A stretch of DNA of 64,000 nucleotides from Odobenus rosmarus divergens (GCF_000321225.1 NW_004450266.1:7345245-7409244); one strand, 5' to 3'. Positions 43,681-55,390 are shown, counted from the first letter of the stretch. Translations and numbers: made by a program. The notes: generated by a model from the letters alone, not told the origin.

Positions 43681-44649
43681 TACAGGGTTTTGACTGGGCA
43701 GCTTATGTCCCCTTCACCAACAGTTGAGACTCAAGGACACAGGGACCCAAAGGGACTTAGTGACAATTCCTCTCTAGAGGTGTCAGAATGGTAACTACCA
43801 TACATAGACTTTGACATGGGATCATATTTTATCCAAGGTAATAAGTAAGCGAGTGATGAAAGCTTTGGGTGTATGTGGGGAGTGGGCGGGTGGGTAGGAT
43901 GGGGGAATGAGATTTCTGCATTCATTACTTGATACAACAGCTTTTCCATTTCCACCTAGCTCCATCAATGTCTTGTTTTATTTCAGTGAACGGTTAAAGT
44001 TGTGGGTTGACAAATAGATTTTAGCTCTTGTTCCAGATTTGGTCGATTTATTGTGGCTGCTTGGAACCATGAGTTGGGATAACTTCTGCAGTCACATTTG
44101 GTCTCAGCAGGAAAGAGTCATGATCCATTAAGAATGTCTGCCATGTGTGAGGGAGGTGAAGGTGATGCATGCGAGTTGTTTATCTGATAGCCATGAACTA
44201 ATTTCCTATTCCTATTCTGGTTCTTTCCTGTTTTATCCTTAATCAGTTAAATGGGGGCAGACATGTCCTCATTCTAAAATGTGACCTGAGCTTTGCCAGG
44301 ATCTCCATCTGCTTCAAATCTGGTTGGTGATGATATGGACATGATGTAGAATGGGGAGATAGGAAGATGGGGAGAAGGATTTACACCAAAAATGTTCCTT
44401 TTTGTCTTGGCATTCCTTCCTAATTCCGATAGAGCATAGACATTTTCATTAAGGCTTAGCAAGTCAATGGAGAGGGTCTCTTTCTCTCTTCATTCCTTGG
44501 GTACATGGCTATGACTGCCTCCCCAATGGCATTCTGTATCCTATCTTGCTGAAATTCATGGCAAAACAGCAGCTCCACTGTTCGAGACTCAGTTTCCTCT
44601 CAATGCTCTTGGACCAGGTCCTGCCCAACTGTGGGATCTGCAGTGGTCT
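43681..44649. other. No gene; apparently single-copy
   Basis: No repeat recognised. The 43990-44240 segment is free of repeats and of moderate complexity, so it is a weak candidate for conservation. Confidence 0.4.
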
Positions 44650-44890
44650 TCCTCAGGTCTTTCCAAAGCTGATTTTGCCTCAGCTCTCAGGTTCTAACTC
44701 ATATGCCCCTCCCTGAGAAAGCCTGTCCTTTAGCACCCTCTCAAGGATCTCCCTCAGCCATTCTCTATTGCATTATCCTATTTCATTTCCTTCAAATCTT
44801 GCTTCATTGGCTTGACTTGTTTTCTTATCAATGTGCTTCCTTGTTAAATGTCTGCCCCCTCATGTTGGTAATGTAAGCCCCATTGTTATT
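44650..44890 (+). mobile_element. L2 3' portion
   Basis: 'cagctctcaggttctaactc', 'ccctccctgagaaagcctgt' and 'gtaatgtaagccccattgtt' are in L2 order. Confidence 0.65.
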
Positions 44891-45354
44891 GTTTTTTCTT
44901 TTTGGTATAAAACTGTAACACACACAACTCTAAGAGGAACACAAAAAGTCAAGGTTGATGCTAGAAATGCCACGTGTGGTCTTCTTTGGGGTAAATGGCA
45001 GCTGCCATTTCAGGGTTTGTCGTGGTTTTGACCACCTCGCACACAGGAGACAATTTAACCCTTATAGCAGCCTGGATTCTCTGAAGTGTCTTATCATCCA
45101 AATGCATCTCTACCCTTGAAGATCTTTTCCCACACCCACATGCCCTTCCTGCTGGCCTCTAGCCTACGGTTTCCATCAGATCTGACAGACTGGGGGATAT
45201 CAGCTACCTGGTAGTTTCCATCCTGACAGCGAACTGTAACTCTTCACTCACTACTGTCTTGGACCAAGCCCGGGAGTGTCATGGAAGCAGGAAGAGCCCA
45301 TGTGTCCAGTTTATTTCCTAGTGACCTTACTAATATACTCTTTGGCCATTTTCC

Positions 45355-45590
45355 TCCCAAATCTCCAGCGGCTTCCCAGTGCCCACGGCCCAAAGTCTAA
45401 GGTCTTTACACTAAGGTGCTTGAGGTTTTTCAGATCTCTCCGTCTCTTGTTCTCCTAAGTCAGGAGCAGACCTTGGCTTGTTCCCTGAACATGCCTTGCA
45501 CACATTCTCCACTCCCTGGGGTCCTTGCTAGGCATCCCTCTTGCACAGACTTCCTGGTCTCCCTTATCTTCGGAATGGAGCATTCCTCTG
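45355..45590 (+). mobile_element. L2 ORF2 3' part
   Basis: 'tccagcggcttcccagtgcc', 'aaagtctaaggtctttacac' and 'ttccctgaacatgccttgca' match the L2 region just before the 3' UTR. Confidence 0.65.
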
Positions 45591-45739
45591 TGGGCCCCTA
45601 GCCCCCTGCACATTTCTGCATATGGACACGTGATTTTGAAATTCATTTTTTGCTTGTTATCCTAAATAATAAGCCTGGGGGTAAGTACTATCTCTAATTT
45701 GTTTCTGTACCCTTAGTACACCTAGCAGAGTGTCTACAA

Positions 45740-45870
45740 AAGAATGAATAGAATCACTTCTTTATTTTTATGAATAACAAACAAAAGCTCAAAGTATAAT
45801 TGTCTTGCCCAAACCCATACAGCTGGTTGCCAGGGGAATCAAGACGTGAACATCAGTCGGTTATATTTAG
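45740..45870 (-). mobile_element. MIR fragment, antisense
   Basis: 'attgtcttgcccaaacccat' and 'ggggaatcaagacgtgaaca' correspond to the antisense core and tRNA-like end. Confidence 0.55.
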
Positions 45871-46949
45871 AGGCCCCACACTCAAATGTCAAAAGGCACT
45901 GGGAAGATGACATAAGTGGGAAAGCGTGTGGGTGAAAGATGATCTGAAGCAGGGAGACCTGTCTCTGAAAGGGAAGCCACCAAACACCTCAGCTGACAAT
46001 CATGAAGAGGGCAGGTGGCTTCGGCTCTGCCAGATAGATATTCAGGTTCCACGGAAAGCTGAAAAATCTGATTTGTGTGTGATAGCTCACACACTTTTTC
46101 AAGTTGCCAACTAGTTCTAATTAAGATACCATGTTGCTCAAACACATCTCCTCTGTGAGCCAGATGAGGCCTCAGCCTGCCAACTGGTAACCCATGCTTT
46201 TAATCTCCATAAGCTGCCCTGGAGATGGTACCGGGGATCATGTGGCTCAGACTTGCTTAGTGAGAGACAAGTTCCAATTGCCTTTGTGGTCAAATTATTT
46301 AAAGCCACTGATGTTGGGCTGATCTTGGGGCCATCAGGGTGAGTGGGATGAACACCCTTGAGTTTCACATGGATGCTTCGAAGTCGTGTCAACTCCAAAT
46401 GAGTTTTCTTGGTCATTAAAACTGACCAAGGACCCTAGTGATGGTCTACAAATGGGCTCTGCTGTGGATAAATGCAAATCAATACAAATTATGAAAGGGG
46501 CCCTGGGATAGATGCGCTGGCTGTCAAGAAGATAAAGCACTGAAGAACTGTTGGGAGGGGGAGCTCCAAATGCCTGGCTCTTTGGAAGTGGAAGGTGATT
46601 AGCTCTGTAACATTTATGTACATGGGGCGGGAGTGGTGTTCAGCCACAGAGAAAGTGATCAGCTCTGCCTTAATATGGGCACCGAGAACCAGGCGATGGG
46701 AGTTTTGGCCACATTGACTTAAGCATTCATTTATTATGACAAAATGAACCAGTATTGACCTGGAGGCCCTAATGCAGGGTATCAGCATACCAACAACAGG
46801 CTGTTACATGCGCTGCTGGAGTGGGGATGAAAGGCTTGCTGTCCTTTCAAATGTAAAGGAAACGGTGTCATTTAGATTTGCAGCAATTGGTCCCAGGTTA
46901 TCCTGACGACATGCAAGTCGGAGTTTGTGGAGCGAAGGGGGGCAGCATG
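45871..46949. other. No gene; long repeat-free stretch, candidate conserved element
   Basis: This is more than 1 kb with no recognisable repeat, unusual in this window. It contains balanced-composition sequence such as 'ttaagcattcatttattatg' near 46720. No coherent ORF. Confidence 0.4.
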
Positions 46950-47150
46950 GAGCAGCATGGGCTCACGTCTTAATTCCACTCCCTCCTGGCCTGATAACCT
47001 CGGCAGTGTTGCCGAATGCATTTTCAGTCTCGGATTTATCATGGCTCAGATAGGGACTGATAGCATTTTCCTCTCAGATCGGCGGGGCAATGACCTTGTA
47101 AGGCACTCTGCACAGTGCCTGGCACACACAGGAAGCCCTCCGCATGTTTA
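46950..47150 (+). mobile_element. MIR
   Basis: 'agcatgggctcacgtcttaa', 'ccactccctcctggcctgat' and 'cacagtgcctggcacacaca' span the element. Confidence 0.65.
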
Positions 47151-47589
47151 CTTCACTTCTCTTCTCAACTTCCACAGCGGCACTTTGAGTCACTAACGAC
47201 TTGGCTTTCTATCTGAATTTTATAGTCTCTCTGTCCCTATGCTTTCTTCTCTTAGGCAATGGATTCTTTTGGAGCTGAGTCTTTCACTGATTCATCTTTG
47301 CATCTTCCAAAGGGCCTGCCCATCGTAGGTACCCAGCCACAGGGCACAGGGACTGAGCTTGCAAGTCTCAGTTCCCAGCACCAGCCGTCATCTCCCCTAT
47401 CAGTCACTGCAGCATGCAATTGCTCTGTCACTCCAGGCCACGTGCCTCAGGAGGAGCAGAGATGCCTGCTGCTCCTGATGCATGCATGCTTCCCTAAATC
47501 ATCCCCTGCTCCAAGTAGGGACTAATGGCTCTCGAGCATGGAAGGAGAAGCTGAGATCCCTATGACTGCAGGTGTGCGGTAGAACCTAG
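47151..47589. other. No gene seen
   Basis: An 88-codon frame at 47259-47525 has no recognisable domain. No repeat assigned. Confidence 0.45.
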
Positions 47590-47720
47590 CAGGCTTCCTT
47601 GAATGGGTGACTTCTAAGATGGGCCATGGAAGATCAGGGAGATTTTTCTAGGCGGAAAATGAGGAAAGGTATTTGAGGCAAAATGTACAGCCTGTGCAGT
47701 TTTGGAGGCATGAAAATAGA
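47590..47720 (-). mobile_element. L2 fragment, antisense
   Basis: 'cttccttgaatgggtgactt' and 'gtttt' followed by 'ggaggcatgaaaataga' match the antisense L2 pattern 'ccttgaaggatgag' to 'catggaggcatgaaa'. Confidence 0.5.
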
Positions 47721-47759
47721 GGGTGTGGAGTTGGAGGAGGAAGTCCCCTCGAGGTTGTT

Positions 47760-47945
47760 GGCCACGTACTATGTGCAGGAGCTTTATAGCTGCTCTCACA
47801 TTTCATTCGCTCTCTTGACTTGCCAGGGAAGTGAGGAGAAAAACAGGGATCAAGCTTCACAACTTGTTCAGATCACATAGCTGAAAGTGGCAGGGCTGAA
47901 TTTTGAGTCCAGATCTCTCTGATGCTAATGTTTTCCCTCTCAGGT
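47760..47945 (-). mobile_element. MIR, antisense
   Basis: 'cgtactatgtgcaggagctt', 'agatcacatagctgaaagtg' and 'gagtccagatctctctgatg' are in antisense order. Confidence 0.65.
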
Positions 47946-48624
47946 AAATAGTGAGGGACAGGGAATAGCGGGCTCAGGGACTGGAATTGACCATCGATTC
48001 CCTGACATACTATCATCAGCTTCAACCCCAAGGTGAACACTGTGTCTGCCTTTCTGAAACTGTATTCTCCTTCAGTTTGGAAAATTCCCCATATGTTTGA
48101 AAGGTGATCCTCAAATCTCCAGAAAGAAGTGGGATCAGGCTTGGGAAGAAGGAGATCTATCTTCATACACAGGATTTGTTTTGTTTTGCAAGTTGTAGCC
48201 AAATTGCTTGAGCTCTTTTCATACTTGGATTCCCGACAACTTGCTGAGGTCCATATTATCTGATTTGGGGTGTTTTTGCACAAAGATTTTTTATTTTATC
48301 AGGTGCATTCCATCCCACCACAGCCCAGGCTAATTGCCCTAGCAATGCCTCGGGAAATTGGGGAGGAAGTTTGCACAGGCGGTGTTATCAGGGAGTGCCT
48401 GATAGAGCTTCTCTGGGAGCCGATTTGGGAGGCTTCCTTCTACCTGATGGAATCATCTTTTAGATTCTGGGGACCTCTGGGCTCTGACGGCAGGCTGAGC
48501 TGTCACACTATCATTTTCCCAAGTTAAATGCAATCCTCAAACGGGATTAAATTGGATGGAGACATTTCTTTCCATAAGGGCATGTAAATAGATGGATACT
48601 CAGCAAACCATAGAAAGTGAACAG
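47946..48624. other. No gene; candidate conserved noncoding stretch
   Basis: No repeat recognised. It includes 'aggctaattgccctagcaat' and 'acgggattaaattggatgga', which contain homeodomain-like cores. The 136-codon minus frame at 47873-48283 begins in the MIR and has no domain. Confidence 0.4.
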
Positions 48625-48850
48625 AGGAGCCACGCTGTTTGGGAGCTCATACTTTGGGGTCAGACACGCCGTCCTTTGAATCCTTCCCCTCTCAGTACTG
48701 TGTGGCAATGGGTGAGCATTTTAACCGCTACACATCTTAGTCCCCTCAGCCAACACATAAGCAATAATAATAACTTTCTCCTAGGGTTCTTGTGAGAATT
48801 ATACAAAACAGCATTTGTAAAGCTGCAAGTACACTTCCTGGAGTATACCT
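48625..48850 (+). mobile_element. MIR, nearly full length
   Basis: 'gagctcatactttggggtca', 'gtactgtgtggcaatgggtg', 'ctcctagggttcttgtgaga' and 'taaagctgcaagtacacttc' follow the whole MIR. Confidence 0.8.
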
Positions 48851-49589
48851 CCCTTACTTCCAAATCACTGACTGGGGGAAAAAGACTTAATAAGTGATAC
48901 GTAATTAAAGTATTATTTTTCTACTAAAAGACATGCTTTATGAAGCAGATATCAAAATTTGCATGACATTTTAAGATTAATAAAGGAGCCCTCAATGAAA
49001 TTTTAAGCTTACAAGAATTGCCTTGAGCTAAGCCTCCAGATCTCTAGAGGGAGACTTTCAGATTCTGTTGTTGCAGAGATTCGGTGAAAAAATGCAAGTA
49101 CAGCTCTGGTCCAGTCTCCCCATCACTGAAGGAAGACTCTAACTGCTGGTTTTTGATTCTATTTATATACTTGATTGTCCTTTTCCTAGATGGAATACCA
49201 AAATTTTCACAGGGAGTAGTTCTACAATGACTTCATTGAATCACAGAATTCTAGGGAGTTCAAAGGAGCTTTTATTATGCCAGGTGCATCTCACATGCCA
49301 TCCGGGCCCAGGACAGTTCTGGAAGCAGGTTTGCTGCTTGGCAGGAGACCCAGAGACAAACATTTCCACAGGCAGGTGACGGTTCAGGTGCAGGGTAGCT
49401 CTTGAGTGGAACTTCTCTAGGGACTAAAGGTAGGACTAGAGACAATGGACTTTGCAACATTCTTCATGAAAGTGTTGGACTTCTTACAGGATTTAGAGTG
49501 GGATTTTGAGCCAGTTTCATACTGATGCTAAGGGGCAAGCGACGAACAGGTAACCTTTGGGCCCCACAAGTGTTTAATAGAATGGCTAA
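48851..49589. other. No gene seen
   Basis: AT-rich, apparently single-copy. Nothing recognised. Confidence 0.45.
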
Positions 49590-49775
49590 ATGTGAAGGCT
49601 CAGGAGCCTATGTTGAGTTCATATTTTGGATCTGGAAACTTCAGGAAATTACTCAACCACTGTGGACCTCAGTTTCCTCCTCTGTAAGTTGGGGTGAATA
49701 TTAGTAGTCACCTAAGCATGTAAAGCTTTTAGCATGTAGCTTGGTCTGTGATAAATGCTTAACAAAAGGTAACTT
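49590..49775 (+). mobile_element. MIR
   Basis: 'aggaaattactcaaccactg', 'ctcagtttcctcctctgtaa' and 'gtctgtgataaatgcttaac' are in order. Confidence 0.75.
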
Positions 49776-50699
49776 GTATTTCCCACTATTACTACTACCA
49801 CGACCAAACTTAATATATTACTGATCGTCATCTTCCACATCTGTAACACCATCTACACCTTTTATGATTCGTGTTGCTTTCCCCCTTGAATTAGCAGCAT
49901 CTGTCTATGTTGTATCTCCCCTAAGTCACTTTGAGCACAGTGATCTCAACCAATTTAGCACTGTGCCCTTCCCGCATTCAGCCCGGGGCTATGTCTTCAT
50001 TCCCCCGGATGTGCAGATAAACCCCTTTTGCTACCTACTTCTCCACACCCAAACACAAAACCCTTGGCAGTGATGCTTTCTCTCCTGGGTCACCAGTTGT
50101 TCCCTAGCTCAGCCGGAGCCTCTAGACCTAAGATCTGATGCTACCGATTACATTGTAGTCATTTCTATTTAGGCAAAATACATTGTGAAATGTGAGTGAG
50201 AAATTGACTTTAGCTCCATGTTCTCATGGGACTGGTGGGCTTATTTGTGTCTGGGCCATTGAGCCCTGATGGCTGGATACTTTTACAAAGATCAGAACCA
50301 CACCCAGATCACCCATGAATGAACAGGGTGCTACCTTTTTTACGGCAGCTTGAGCTCTTAAGACATGCACCGGACTTGAACTCGGGCTGTTGCTCAGAGT
50401 CCTTGGTGGGGACTACTGCACGGACATCTTCCCACCCCCTTCTCTACTTGAAGAGTGAGCAGTATGTGTCTCAAGGGGTGAAAAGCAAGATCTAGACTGT
50501 CTTTTTTTAGCCAAGGATCCTTGTCTTCCTCTTGGAGTCTGGGGAGGACAAGAAGGGTTTTAACCTTGTGTCTTCTGTATAAAGCCCTTCACTTAGAGGA
50601 AAAAGAGCCTGCATCTCAATCCCTCTCCGGAACTGGAAAGTCAGTCTCTGATGGCACAGAAGCAGGTTGGCATTCAGTACACAGTGATGTGTTTGGTGG
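49776..50699. other. No gene seen
   Basis: Weak L2-like text at 49860-49960; otherwise unassigned. Frames at 49864-50073 and 50521-50754 carry no domain. Confidence 0.45.
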
Positions 50700-50940
50700 C
50701 TTGTGGTATTGTGGAAAGGACATGGGTTTTAGAATCAGGCAGATCAAGATTTGAGTTCCTGCTCTGCCACTGACTAGTTTAGGCAAGTTACTTCATTAAG
50801 CTTGAATGTCCTTAATTGCAAAACAGGGAAGATACCATCCACCTCTCAGGATTGAGAGAATTTAATGAAATAACCTATTCAAAGGACCTGGCAGTGCGTG
50901 CTTGGTGCACAGTGAGCGCTAAACAAGAGTTATTCTCTTC
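50700..50940 (+). mobile_element. MIR, full length
   Basis: 'tgtggtattgtggaaaggac', 'ctgctctgccactgactagt', 'gggaagataccatccacctc' and 'gagcgctaaacaagagttat' cover the element end to end. Confidence 0.85.
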
Positions 50941-50984
50941 TGTTTCTCATACTCTTTTGTTGAAAGGCTATAATAATGCTGAGG

Positions 50985-51150
50985 CTGGATTGGGTGCCAG
51001 GGTAACTGGATTCTGATGTGGGCTCAGCCATCAACTCCTGGTACAGCCAGGGATGCAGTAATCTACTTTTCCAGATGTCTGTTTTCTCATCTTTAAAAGA
51101 GATATTCATTAGGGAATTTGTTCTAGTGTGTCTCTAAGGTCCATTTCTGT
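50985..51150 (+). mobile_element. MIR
   Basis: A second sense copy directly after the first: 'gatgtgggctcagccatcaa' and 'ctgttttctcatctttaaaa'. Confidence 0.55.
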
Positions 51151-51764
51151 TTTAGCATTCTAGATTTAACATAGACCTTCTTTAAGGACAAGCTGGTGGT
51201 CTGCTAAGAGGTCTTAGGATTCTTCTTCTCCCCCACCCCCAGCTGCTTCCCCCGCTCCACTGATTGCTTCTCCCTCTGTTACACCAACCAGATTTCAGGC
51301 ATCCAAGTTGGCTATCCCTCATTGCATATCATTAACAAATCCACATCAACTCAGAAATCTGCTGCCTAGGGATCTCCATGGTTCAAGGAATATTTCAAAA
51401 TTATGAAACTGGGTCTCCTGTCCCATTATACCCCATTTCCAGCACAGACGCTTCTATTACTCTCTAGTTACCATGGTCTCATCCCCTGGAATCAGGGATG
51501 TTAGCGCCGTTTTGCTTTGCGCATTCTATTTGTACATTGTGTATACCAAGAAGTAGAATGTCACAACAAGAATGCGGGATTTGTTTGCTGAAGCCCATCC
51601 AAAATGTCCACTTGCATTATCTGCAAGTTACCACCTCCTTAAACTTCTGTGTCTTCACCAGGAAAACCGGGACATTAATGCCTTTTTGATCCATCTCTTA
51701 AGGCCATTCTTAAGATTGTAGTAACACAGTGTATGTAAATTTGGCTTCTGGAACTCTTTATATA
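51151..51764. other. No gene seen
   Basis: Unassigned. A plus-strand L2-like feel at 51225-51330, but too weak to call. Confidence 0.4.
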
Positions 51765-51880
51765 TGTGAATTCTCTTTACTTCTTCTGAGCCTCAGTTTC
51801 CTCATCTGGAACAGGGGTTGGCTAGGTCATCCTCAGGGAAGGCACCTAATGTAGTGGCTGGCACAGAGCAGGCACTCCAG
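51765..51880 (+). mobile_element. MIR 3' part
   Basis: 'gagcctcagtttcctcatct' is a strong MIR core match, followed by 'gtggctggcacagagcaggc'. Confidence 0.7.
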
Positions 51881-52549
51881 CTTTTAATTATCGGCGTTGA
51901 TTCTCATGATAACCCTTCAAAATTGAAATAATATTACAATTCCCTTTTACATATAAGAATAGTGCTTTGTAAAGATTATTACAATAGTACTTATCACAAT
52001 TGTTATTTTTTGATGTTTGGGGGCCAGCCAGAGCTAGACCATACACACTCTCTATTGCTGCCCTCCAATAATAGCACCCGGGAACTTCAGGTGTCAAGCG
52101 TGCTTATTAACAACCAACGACTCACTGAGACCAGCGAGACGTCAGCAGAGTCCACTTACAAAGGGTGCCATCAGGACCCACCACGGAGGATACCCCATCA
52201 GGTGTGTGTGCTGCCCTCAGGGACTCCTGGCTATTCCAGAGCCCAGTCCCCATCACTGTGGCTTTTCCTGCTTCCTCCATAAAGAGTAGTATGTGACAAG
52301 CCTGCTGGGGCAGGAAATAGTTTTGCGCTAATGAGTTTGTGCTTCACTGACGCTTTCCCATTAAAATCATGTTAACTGTGCCCCCCTGTTAATCATCCCA
52401 AAATCAGTTTATTAATTAACTCATTTTGGGAAATCGCAATTTAGTCAGAGCTCTCCAGCTCATTAGCATGTTACCAGGACAGAGAAAATAGATGTCGCTG
52501 AAATCCTTCCTTACATGTTCAGCTCATCAGGGCACAGAGTCTTTTTCAG
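51881..52549. other. No gene; strong candidate for a conserved noncoding element at its end
   Basis: The part 52310-52549 is free of repeats and dense in AT-rich homeodomain-like cores ('tttattaattaac', 'ctcattagcatg', 'gcgctaatgag'). It contains the palindrome listed separately. No ORF of interest. Confidence 0.45.
52396..52431. repeat. Near-perfect 36-bp palindrome with TAATTA core
   Basis: The outer nine bases on each side ('tcccaaaat' and 'attttggga') are exact reverse complements. Across all 18 base pairs of the symmetric site only two pairs fail. The centre lies between 52413 and 52414 within 'attaattaac'. Such symmetry could bind a dimeric factor or form a hairpin. Confidence 0.9.
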
Positions 52550-52690
52550 TCCCCTTGGTTTGTTCATTCATGAATTCATTTGATAAAGAATTACCGAAAG
52601 CATCCTAGGTGCCTGACTCTACACGTGGTTTGGGGATAAAAGCCGGAAGGCACAGCCTCAAGAACATCAGAAAGTTGGGGCATGAGTCTT
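52550..52690 (-). mobile_element. L2 3' end, antisense
   Basis: 'ttgttcattcatgaattcat' is followed by 'catcctaggtgcctgactct' and 'tggggataaaagccggaagg', in reversed L2 order. Confidence 0.55.
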
Positions 52691-52899
52691 GTGAGTGGGC
52701 ATGGGGGACAGGGGCCCCTAAAGCACTCTTTAGACTATCCTTAAACCAGGCATTGGCTCAGGAGCAATGAGCAAAGCTCAGTGCCTTTCAAAGTCACTTC
52801 CAATTCAGCCGTAGCTGGCTAACTGCATTTCTGTAGGGAGCTCCGAAATTATCCAGCCCAATCACCATGTTCATAATAATGATAATATTATTAACAAGA

Positions 52900-53210
52900 G
52901 CTAACATTAATCGAATGATCACTGGGTGCCAGGCACTGTCCTAAAAATACTTTACACGCGATAACTCAACTAATAGCAATGACTTAGTGAGTCATTTATT
53001 CAATAATAATAACTGAGTTAGTAACTTATTTAATCTCTGCCATAATTCCGTAAGGTAGGTGCTAAGAGTACTCTCATTTACAGATGGGGAAACAGAGGCA
53101 GGCTGCATGGATTTGAACACAGGCACTTTGGCTCCAGGATAAGAGAAGGGATGAGAACCAGGAAAGGAAGCGACTTGTCCAAGTCACACAGTAAAGAGTG
53201 AGAACAGAAC
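52900..53210 (-). mobile_element. MIR, antisense, rearranged
   Basis: 'gggtgccaggcactgtccta', 'gtaaggtaggtgctaagagt' and 'acagatggggaaacagaggc' are in order. The tRNA-like end ('tggatttgaacacaggcact', about 53110) then comes before a second core-like 'tccaagtcacacagtaaaga' (about 53180). Two MIRs, or an internal rearrangement, are possible. Confidence 0.7.
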
Positions 53211-53339
53211 TCATGCCTCTCCAATGGCCCAATCTGCCAACTTCCCATGGTGCCTGCTATCTATGCTTCCAGAATTTCCTACTTCTGGATCAGGCCGCTG
53301 TCTCCTGAAGGTTCCTTGTAAAATATAATACAGACTCTG

Positions 53340-53435
53340 TGCCTCTTGGGGGTAGGGTCCTGGTCTCACTTTGACTCTGTACCACTAGCATTTCGCACAT
53401 AATATGCACACAATTGATATTTGTGGACTGGCTCC
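53340..53435 (+). mobile_element. L2 3' terminus
   Basis: 'gggtagggtcctggtctcac', 'taccactagcatttcgcaca' and 'caattgatatttgtggactg' match the L2 end. Confidence 0.5.
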
Positions 53436-53489
53436 ATGAGCATGTAAATACTTCAGATTTAGCCATTTGGTAACGCAGAGGTCTCATCC

Positions 53490-53640
53490 TAGGAAGGCTT
53501 TAACTTCCCAGCTGTGTGGCTTGATGAATCATTTCTATGCCTCAGTTTTCTCATCTGCAAAATAAATCTGAAAATAACTCCTGGTGGGCATCGTGAGGTT
53601 AAATGAAATGGAATTGAAAGTGTCCCCTGACTAGTAACGC
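53490..53640 (+). mobile_element. MIR
   Basis: 'cttcccagctgtgtggcttg' and 'ctcagttttctcatctgcaa' are clear MIR core text. Confidence 0.75.
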
Positions 53641-54339
53641 ACTATGCCAATGGCAGCAGGAGTCACCTCCTTATTAACTTTACCATTTTTGAGTGTCAGG
53701 ATGGTCCTCACCGAGTGGCCTCAGGGCAGCTGGGGGCCAGTCTGCCTGAAAGGAGATGTTGGCTTTTCCTTTTGCTCATCAGGCACTGAGAGGGCAATGC
53801 AGGAATTAGCAAGTTTGCCTGTTGATTCTGCTGTTTCCCTGGATGCCTTTGTTCACCCAAGATCCAGCCACTAGCTGGCTGTCTGCAGCCCGTTAGGGCA
53901 CACGGGCCAGAGATGAAGCATGCCAAGCCCTCTGCCTCACCTTATATAATTGTCACATTTACTCTGTGAATTAGCATAATGAAGATGTTGCTATGTGTCC
54001 ATCACACCATTGCTCTTCCTGGACACAAGGAAGGCATTTTCCATTCCAACTTGCAGTAACTTTGGGACCCACTAAGTTCTAGCCAAGAGTTCATAGGTCA
54101 ACATTATACCTCTTCCAGTCTTGGCTGTAAGAGTCCCTGTTAAGCCCTCCGATTTTTTTCTTCCCTGCCACAGCAACCTCAGAGGTCATCTGTTCCAGAA
54201 GGGTAGCCACAGGATAGAGGAAGGCTACCCTCCCCACATCAGACTTAGCATAAGCAAGTAATACGTTGTGTCATGAGCCACTGAGGTTTGGGGGGCCATT
54301 TGTTCCTGCAGCAAAGTCTTGACCTGTGCTGGTCAGTTG
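53641..54339. other. No gene seen
   Basis: Frames at 53644-53874 (plus) and 53708-53926 (minus) overlap and have no domain. No repeat assigned. Confidence 0.45.
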
Positions 54340-54440
54340 CAGACAGGTTCTATTGTGATCTCATTTTACAGGTTATGAAATAAGGCCTAAGGGGGTAGAA
54401 TAGCTACTAAATGAGCAGAGCCAGGATTCAGACCCAGGTT
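54340..54440 (-). mobile_element. MIR, antisense
   Basis: 'ctcattttacaggttatgaa' and 'gagccaggattcagacccag' match the reversed core and tRNA-like end. Confidence 0.7.
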
Positions 54441-54649
54441 GGTCCACCCTCTGTCATATCATGACTACAGGATAGCTGGAGAGAGTGGTGGGTTGGAAAA
54501 ACAGCAAAGAATGATGAGACATGGGCCTAGGTGTATAATGTGGACAGTTTTCCTTAGCTTTCTGAGTATTCTTTGCTGGCCATCAAAGAGAAAGCCAAAC
54601 ATTTCCCATCATCTTTGGATGCTGACCAAGAAGTTGAGTGGTGGTGAGA

Positions 54650-54865
54650 AGAACAGCATTGTCCTGGGGACCATGAGGTCTGGGTCCCACTGCCTACCAT
54701 TTGCTTGTGGTCCTTGGGCCTCAATGGGCCTCCTTCCCCTCTATGGGTTTCTTCTTCTTCAATATGTAACAGAAAAGGACTGGACCAGATAACCTGACCT
54801 ACCCTTGCAGGGCTCTCATGAGGGCCAAGTAAGAGGTTATTAAGTGCAAGAGTTTGTAAACACTA
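54650..54865 (+). mobile_element. MIR
   Basis: 'ggaccatgaggtctgggtcc', 'gtggtccttgggcctcaatg' and 'ctcatgagggccaagtaaga' follow MIR order. The 117-codon frame at 54439-54792 runs into it and is not a gene. Confidence 0.65.
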
Positions 54866-55129
54866 ATAGGCATGGAAGAGGAAGGACCATGGTGAGATTT
54901 TTAGGAGCAGCAGAACTTAGGATCTGGCACCTTGTTATCAGGAATAAATGATTCATTCTGGATCATGTTAGATGAAGTTATGGAGGTGGCTACTAAGGAG
55001 CTGGCAGGCAACACCATGGGCGAGGATCGGGTCACATGGATTCTCTAAGCCATGAATGAACAGACTGGGGCTTAGGCTTATCCTAACTCAAGAGAAACAG
55101 TGAACCTATTGAATCCTTCCCTCTCGCCC

Positions 55130-55390
55130 TTCCTTTCTCCTTCCTCTGCTTAAATATTGTTTTTCAGGCTGCCACCTCATGTCATGTAGCTCCCTCTCAG
55201 GCCCCCTTAGCTTACTCTATTTTCTCCCTAAAACTCAGTGGCTTCTCCTGGACAATGCTGCAGACCATCTGTTGTCTTACTAAACAGGATGCTTCATGGG
55301 AGCAGGCACTTGTCTGATCTCTTCATGGCAGCAACCTTGCTTCTGGAAGAATGGTGGGGCACCCAATAAATGTGTGTTGAGTAAATTAAA
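55130..55390 (+). mobile_element. L2 3' portion
   Basis: 'gcatgggagcaggcacttgt'-like text (55297 onward), 'gtctgatctcttcatggcag' and 'caataaatgtgtgttgagta' form an L2 end. Confidence 0.65.
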
